Source of the DNA: Climacteris rufus
Lineage: Eukaryota; Chordata; Aves; Passeriformes; Climacteridae
NCBI GenBank assembly: GCA_013398175.1
Contig: VZRZ01007791.1
Location: 1,544,456 to 1,608,455, forward strand
Direction of reading: 5' to 3'
Length of the DNA stretch: 64,000 nucleotides
Both the position numbers and the translations under genes were made by a program. The notes below the pieces were generated by a model. It saw nothing but the letters and a program-made list of their open reading frames with translations. It was not told the DNA's origin and ran no database searches. Shown here in pieces: positions 54,401-63,400 of the stretch (its first letter is position 1; every line of letters begins with the position of its first letter).

Positions 54401-57400
54401 TTGAGAGCAAGTGCAACTGAAGGTGGATTTACAATTACTCAAAGACAAATGTCAGTTACCTTAGGGGTCTGAAAGACCAATAAAAAGAGTATAAAGCAAG
54501 AAAAAAATAGCTCCCAAATGTACAGATAGAGCATTACCTGGAGAACTCTACTCATCCACTGGAAACTGTCTTCTTCTGTGGAATCTGGCCTTTGCTCAGC
54601 AACAATAACTATCCTTTCATCATGCAGCACACTCACAGAAAACACTGCTATTCTATAGGAGGAGAGAAGAGTATTTAGTGCCAGGACAGAGGGAAAAACC
54701 TGTCTTCTAAGTTAATCTTCTATAACTATGATTTCTTTATTTATTACTTAGCCTCCTGGTATGTCAATTACTAGTATATTTAGGGGGAAAAAGCAACAAG
54801 AACAGTTTTGGCTAAGTTCTGGAGGAGAACTAGGCTTTGTTCTACAGTCATGTATATACAAGCATAATGTCAGAGCAGGATTGAGAAGTGACATTCTTGG
54901 AATAAGAAAAGGACTCAATTTGGGTCACACCAGGGTTACTGCTAAGCTGCTATATAACAGCCAGCATAAGCACCTTCTTTGGTCCCATCTTAGAAGAAAG
55001 TAATTGCAACATCATTTTGTGAGAGGTTTGCCATGTGATGGGAGTGTGAGCACATGGTAATTCATGAGGCTCTTCAGAAGTTTTAGATGTCTCCTGCTCA
55101 GTTTCAGGACATGAGGAAGGTCACACAAGGAACCACTCCCATGTTCAAAACCTTCAGTGTTAGGCATGTTGAATACATTCAGTTCAGACAGAAAGGATCC
55201 TGTTGAGTTGACACCTTCAGAATTAACCAGCTGTTCAATTGGAAATTTCAGTATCCCACTTACAAGACCTTGGTGTCTAAAGTCTGCCTCAAAACTCATT
55301 TGGCTGTCTCCTGGTTCAGACAACATGAACAGAACTGGAGGGAAACCATTTTGCAGATCAGGCACTGCTTTCTGAAAGCATTCTGGACCACCTACACCTT
55401 GTCTAAGCAAAATAAAGATTTCTACATAATGTAAGAAAAGAAGGATCAAACCTTCCCCTGTAGACAAATTTCATTGGTTCCACAGCCAGTGCTGTTGCTA
55501 CAATGTCATCAGCATTATGTCTTCGTCCACTGACAACCATCAAACCATCCATTTTGCCAATAACAAAAACGAGTCCACCTGGTCCTATAAAGCCCAGAAG
55601 TCCAGTCCTAATAAAAGGATATTCAGTGATAGGGCCACCAGAACTGGTCATAGGAAACACCTGTAAAACAGAAACACAGGTCTTCAGTTCTACACACAGA
55701 GATCAGGCTGCTAAGTATTTCAGGCATGCTTTCTCAGATGGTTGTTCTGGAACCAAGTAAACAGGTCATTGGTGATGCTCTTTATCCTTCACTGACCATA
55801 AAGGGAGTGTCAGGAAACTCCCACACTAGTGTGTACCTGAGTTCCAGCAAGTCCAATCCCACTCTGTTTACCATATGCATTTTCCATAATCATGACTCTG
55901 TAAATAACTTATGACCTTAAAAAATATATAAATCAACATCAACGGTATTGAATAACAACCTGTGCTGTGCAGACTGCTAAACTAAGGTGCTGTGTGTAGG
56001 TTACTGAGAGCTTAACTCAAAAATATTTAGTAGAGATTTTTTTCAGTACCTCATGCCCATTTCCAGCACAGTGTAAGAAATAACCAGGCTAGAAGTAAAG
56101 CTATTTTAAGGTACAGTACATTAATGACTCTTGCAGCTGACCACATTTTTATTTAAGGTCAATTAAGTTCTCAGAATAGTAACGATAATGTCTCCTGTAG
56201 CACACCTGAAAGTGAAAATACAGCACCCCTGTGAATGTCTGAACACCAGATATATGTGACTTCCACAGGATAGATTCCTATGGCTTTTTCTATCCTAATT
56301 AGCACAGTGTTATCCTTCTGGCATGTGAGCTACTCTGAGCTGCATTCTGATACCACCACAGTTTCCTGCAGTTGCTTCTTTAAACCTAAATAGTTTAAAG
56401 GCAAAAAGACTATGACAAGTGGAAGACCACGGTTATACAGTTTTCTTCAAGGCTCAGCCAAAAAGAAAGGTCAAATTCTGCTGCCAGATGCCCATGGGTG
56501 ACTCTTATTGAACAGATTTAATGCTTAGACATCCTCGGCCATAATTCAGGAACAAAAAAACTCTTTGATTCTCTAGTACCTGCAACAAGAATTACAGAGT
56601 AAAATAGAATAGAGATCCACTCGGAGAGGACTCTTAAGAACATGCTTAACTTTAAAACTGAGTGGCCCTGCTCACTCAATGGCAGTTTATTTGCCATTAG
56701 CATTAGGAAAAAGTGTAAATCAGTCTAAATATGCTGTTAAACTGCTGACAGTTCTGAATTATGAATGATGTTACAATTACAGCAAGTACTATCAAATGAA
56801 TGCAAGTACCTTTCTACCCTGAAGTAATATAAAATCCAGGATTATCACTAACACTGGGTATTGCCCATTGTACTTGCAGCACAAAAATCAGCTATCAACA
56901 AATTTCAGATCACAATAGCAAAGTAGAATTCCTGGCTTCAACAGTAGGATGTAGAATCATATCCACTTGTCTCAATTATATAACATACAGTGTTTACAAC
57001 ATTCAGCTCTGCATTCTGCAGGAGATACTAACCACATTAGTCTACTAAAAATGGTAATAACAGAGAATTTATTAAGGGAAATCTAAAGGTATTTGTGTTA
57101 ACTTTTGCCTTAAATATTAAAAGAAAAAGGGATCAGAGATTAAAAAAACGTGGGTTTTTTTCAGTTTTTCCCTAATTTGTTCAGCCTTACACACTGGCTT
57201 CAGCAAAGTTAATGATAATAAGTGAGCAAGTACTACAGAGCTATCAATACAGCTGTGTGCACTGGAGCTGGACAACAGGTTCCACAAAGTCAAAAGGCTT
57301 TCACCTAAGACATTTCAAACAAAAGCAGGTGGGGACTAATCAGGAAAAGGTTTCTTTGCTCTTCAGATACCTCTCTTGAAGACTACATCTGTCAGAATTC

Positions 57401-60400
57401 TGTATAAATGCAAGCCTTTAATGCTGGAAGCACTGTGGAAAACTGCTTTTTAAAGATACCCAGCAGCTTTCTTACTGTTTGCAATAATCAAATTCTGCAC
57501 ACAGACTTGCACAATGTTACCTTTTGAACTTGGTCGTTCTTCCTTCTCTCCTTCTGCTTTTGTCAGCCCCTGGTATCTTATTGGAAAATTAAAGTAAAAG
57601 CTCTTCAGAGCCAGAACTAAACTCACATAAAGATCTACTATTGCACTTAATAAATGGGCTTCAGTGCAGATTATCTGACGAGAATACAGATCCCAAGCCA
57701 CAAGCATTGATTAATACCGCTATTCTTACATTGTTACTATCAATATTTTATGTCAAATATTACCTTGAAACAGAAGAAGTTTTAAAAGAAGGATTTTATA
57801 TAGAACTTTTTGGTCAACTTACCTCAAAAGTATTTTTGGTCATGCCCGAGAGTCCATAATATGATGTACCCGTTGCAATAGCACATACACACAATTCTCC
57901 TATTTCATCTGTTTTACAGAGCTGAGGAATTCCATCTGGCTTCACTGAACACATTATAGCTAGAGGGAGAAGAAAGGAACTTTAAAAAGATTCTAAAATG
58001 AACCACAGCCTAACATAAATGCTGTGGTAAAGACATCATGGTGGAGCTGACACAAACAAATGAATTATATGTACACTAATGTCTAACAATAGGTTACTTG
58101 ACCATTACAGTGCTGAACATTATCAAGTGTTTTTATATTATAAATAATATTTCTACAAAGAATGCAAAGATCTTTATGGAAACCCAGTCTTTACACTGAT
58201 AACAAAACCTATTTGTCTTGCTCTCTGAAACTGCAGTTCATCTACAATATTGCTGTGAAACGTGGTTGTGTTCCCAGCTTTGCATACTGAAGACTAGATT
58301 TGCCTCAGCCAGTGCAAAATGAAATAGCCTAATGGAGTTCTTGATAATCATTACATCAACCAGGGAGGCAAGCAACCAGGAAATCCACCTTTCAGAAAGT
58401 AGCAAGTAACATCACATGAAAGATTAAGATATTCAGCAGACTAGTATGGTTGTTTTACTGAGAATTTATCAGAGCTCAGACTCCTTCTGTCTGGTCTTAC
58501 AGGCCTGCAGAGACTGCAGCAGCTAAACAGCAGGGAATAGGAAGCACTGGTCTGAGGAAGAAGGACTATTTTATGTCAGCCATTTGAAAAAAGAATCAGG
58601 AATGCTGCTTTAGCTATAATCCCTGGAGTTGGAGTACAGCATTGGCAGATTTTGTAGTTGGAAAGAGGATATGATGATCAAGAGAAAGCAGAAAGAATCA
58701 ACACATCTTTGAAGTACAAGTGTACAGAATCTTGAATGACCTTTCTCTCACTCAGAGGATAAACAGGAGCATGCACTTTCTTTAAAATGATCAGAACATA
58801 ATGTGAAGTGCAAGATGACACATCTATTATAATATCTTGTATGATAACTATTAAACAACAATCAATTGTATCTTCCTTTAAGTTGTTCAACCGAAATTTT
58901 ATAAGATGCATCATTATGTTTTATTACTTTGGTGCATAACAAGCATTCCCTTATGAAAAACTATAGTGTTAGCCTTTTCTAGTATTCATACTCATTTATG
59001 AGCTGTCTTATGGAAAGTGTTATCTTCCTCTTTAGAAGCACTGGATTCAGTCTGACTTTATCAACATGTACTTTTCAGTCATACCTCCTCTATCTAGTAA
59101 CTGGGTGATAGCACAAGATCTTTGGAAAAATATTCTGCAAGCTTTCAGACAGCAATTTTGTTGATCCTTAGCATAGGTTATAAAAACTTTCCCTGCTGAG
59201 TTTCATCTGGGTCAAACTTATGGATATAGCCACAGTCCTCCTACTTCCTCATTTCTCTACCAACATCTCACAGTTAAGGAACAGATGTTCTGATGTGGTG
59301 GCAAGTTGTTTACAACCTGCTGCTAATGTGAGCACAGACAGCCACTCAGGTAAATGAAGAGAAGAAATCTTGGGATTTCCAAACCATGAAGTTTTGTAAG
59401 GTAATGCTTTTGGACCAAATTGTTTCCAAGGATACATAATTATATATAATCACAAAGTTTGTAGTCAGGCAACAAAGCAACTTTCTACTGCCAATTACTG
59501 AAATTGATGAATCATAAGTTTCAAGGAAAGTTCCTTACCTCCTGGCATCACTAAGCCAACATCCTGGACAGTCAGAACAGAAAGCTTTTCTTCAGAGTCC
59601 ACTCGAATCACTCCATAAGTGAGACCATGCATGGACAGAACTCCCCTTCCTGGGGGCTGGTTGCTGTCATCTGTTGGCCTACAAACATGGGTTAGAACAT
59701 CAGTGCACCATCAGGCAGGTGTAAGCACCTCCTCACACTTAATGGACTACTGCTGCAAATGCTCCTATGTTTCAGAGTTTTAAATTTCACCTTCTTTTTC
59801 CCCCATTTCCCCCCAACAAAATCCTCTTTGTCAGTCATTTCTGAGTAATTACATTTGTTAACTCTCTCCTTCAGTACCCACCCACATATATGGGGCTGCT
59901 GAGATGAAAGTAACACCTAACATTTACCCAAACAGCTTGTATTTAGTTTTCAGATAAATTTATAAAGATTGCTTGATTACCCAAGTAAGGGCCTTTTGCC
60001 TTATTTTTTAAATACTGAAAGATAGTGCAGACACTGTGGAGGGAAACTGTATGCCAAATATTTGGAACTGATCAATACATAACTTAATAAATTCTCAATA
60101 TGTTGTCTATTTTGAGGCACCCTGTGATAGATTTACTGTCAGATATCTGTGGAAGATGCAAGGACTTTACCATCTTCATTTTAGTGCACATAATTGAATC
60201 CTTCCTATTCTAATTTACCTCATGAAAATTAAAACAAATTATGCCTTCATCAGTCATGGTCAAACTGTTGTGGAAGCGGCCTCTTCGAAACGCCTCCGTT
60301 TGCTCAGATTCATTGCCTTCATGCTGTAAAATTCCACAGCATCAGCACAAGATGCCTGTCAGCTTGTTTTAGTATAAATCCACCTGCTGCACCAGTGGAT

Positions 60401-63400
60401 ACAATTATACCTATGGAGAGTGTGGCTTAAGCAAATGAGTGTTGACGTATGCAAGTTACCAAGTCAGGGGACTGGGTCAAGGCTTTTCATGTCTGGGAAG
60501 AGTCTTGTGCTGTCCTGCATTTTAAAATGCAAAACTGGAAGGTGATGTGATGCTGATTTGAGTGCACATAATGCATCCATGAAGAGCAGACACCAGCTCT
60601 TCTCAGGATGGATAAAACAGACAATATTTAGTTCACAATTCTGCATTTTTCCCAAATACTCCATCATAACACAACTATTTTTTAACAGACAACGTCCTTT
60701 TATATGACATTTCTCCTCTACTGTGCTTGAAATACTAGATGGGCCTCAGCCAGTCCTGCTCACATAAGCCTTGCACTGATGGGCTCTATAAATTTCAATT
60801 AATAGGTTTTATGAGGCATATTTCTCAAGTGACATTGTCAACAAAGAAGGATGTGAGTACGCTTGAAAATGCATTAGAGCCTAACAAATGGTGCTAGTAA
60901 ACAGGCACCTGTGATAAATAACACTCCCATCATGTAAAAGGAACGTTCAGTGATATTATTGATCAACTTTCTCTCATCCTTGCTCCCCAAAACACACATT
61001 TTGCTGCTCATGAGAAGAAAGGTCTCCTGCAGGCACACACAGCATCTTGCACACTTCCAGGGGTAGAGGCCATCTGGACTTTCATCACATCCATTTTCTT
61101 GCACTGCTTATAACACACTTTGCAAAGCATTTTGAGAGCAGCTCCTACTGCCATTTACAGATACAACCCATTTGACCCCTGCTTTTTGCCAGCCATTTAA
61201 ATGGGAAAAAAACTGTCCTTAAACTTTTGCATTCCCTTAAGCAAGTGGGTTCAGACTAATATGCAATAAAGCAAAGGGGAATAACATGAATTATTTGCAA
61301 GACACATCCCTTTGAATATTAGGCTTCATGACTCAGCTCTAAGGCTAAAGTACCTCTAGTCTATTACTGACTGTCTTCTTCTAAACTATAAGGGTATTTC
61401 AACTGAGAACTGGTTTTGTTACTCTTTCTTGTAGGAAGTTCAGTAAAAATATACCATCGATTTTGAAAGAGGGAGAGCATTAACAGGGAGCTCTCTGGAT
61501 CTCTGCTCTGCAGGGAGTCATTTTAATGCATACTTCAGCAGTAACTCTTTGGAACTTGTATGATAATGACTTTACTGTCAGTGGAGATGGCTTGAACCAA
61601 ATGAAAAATACTACATCTCCCAGGTTCAGCTAGCATTATCCTACCATTAAACAGACTTCAAAAAAAAGGAGATATGTGTTCAGCAACATTCACTCTAGTA
61701 AGAACGGCTCTGCAATTACACAGCAACACACTGAAGATAAAAATGTCTTTTTAAAATTTTGAATTATCCACAATTTTATGTGCTAATAATTTTTTTTTGT
61801 AAGCTCTCAATGACAGTTAATTTGGAAATGAATTTCTAGTGCTTCAGAGGGCTGCAGGCACAGAGTTTAAGTCTAGAAAGGGGACACCGGCCATCGCATG
61901 ATGGAGTTCTCCCACATCATAGCCTGCAATTCAGGGCAGATTTTCCAGGCTTAGCCCAGGAAATGAAAACCCTGCTCAGTGCTCAGCACAAGCAGTGTCT
62001 GCTGCCCATTCACCTCCTCTCTGCACTTACAAGCAAGAGCTCGTTCCAAGGGAGCAAAGGCCTGCACAGCCTATGGCAGGGAAACCTATCCAAGGCAAAA
62101 CCACTTAGTGCTTCTCGGTATAAAGCTGAGAAAAGGCTGGTGGAGCTGAAATCTGAAATCCTGTAGTTCACAGAAAGGTGACTAACCTGGACAGGATAAG
62201 TCCCTGATGGATTGCTTTCAGATGTTTTAAACTAATAATGAGGTGGCTGAAAGTCAACCACACTCTTGGCCTCATGTCTTTCTTCCTGTAATGTTCTGCT
62301 GGAAAGCTAATTGAAAATCTAGTTAAATTTCACTTGGACAGTGTATTTTAAAATCTGTGGCAGGAAGTATTTTACTTAATGCTATTTTAGTGTTTTACAC
62401 ATTTATACTGCATGTTCTAACATGTGAAACAATTATAAACGGCAGAAATATGAGCTTAAAAACAAAGCACCTACTGTTCAAGGTACAACTTTTGGAAAAC
62501 TTTGCCAAAATAGACAATATTTACACCATTTACTGTGTGCCACAGCACTCCTGACAGGATACTCCTGCTAGAATAAAGTCTTATGGGAGGCTGAGTGTGC
62601 TGGGGGAGCTCAGCCTGGAGAAAAGGATGCTCAGAGAGGACCTTATCACTCCCTACAACTCGCTGAAAGGAGGCTGTAGGTAGGTGGGTGTTGGTCTCTT
62701 CTCCCAAGTAACCAGTGACAGGACAAGAGCAAATGGACTCAAGTTATGCCAGGGGAGGTTTAGATTGGATATTAGAAAAAATTTCTTCACCACAAGGGTC
62801 ATGAAGCTCTGGAATAGGCTGCCCAGGGAAGAGGCTGAGACACTATCCTTGGGTATTTAAAAGATGTGTGTATGTGGCACTCAGCGACACAGTTTAGTGG
62901 AAGACCTGGCAGTGCTGGGTTAATGGTTGGACTCCATGATCTTCAAGGTCTTTTCCAACCCAAACAATTTGGTGATTCTATACCCACAAGGCTTAACAGT
63001 TTTAGTAATATTTAGCAGTTTTAGTGGAGTTTGTCAATTCTATTTCTAGGTACAAATCCCTTAGACTCAAGGAGCATTTCCAGAGGATTACTGAGAGTCT
63101 ATGAATGGTTAAAAAGTGCCAGTCAGACAAAAACAAGCTGCAGAATGTCATAATTCTCTCTTAACAGACTACTATAAAATATTATTTTACTCAATGGCAA
63201 TTCCACTTAATTCTCACATGTTAATTAATTTTATGCTTACAGTGGTATTTTTACACTTTTATTTACAGAACTTGCTCTTGCATTTCAATCTATTTAATTT
63301 AAAACTAGATAAATTACAGAAATGGGAACCATAAAGCATTCCAAAGTTAAATCATTACTCTAAAAATTCTTCTCTGGACATAAACAAATTGCAAACTAAA

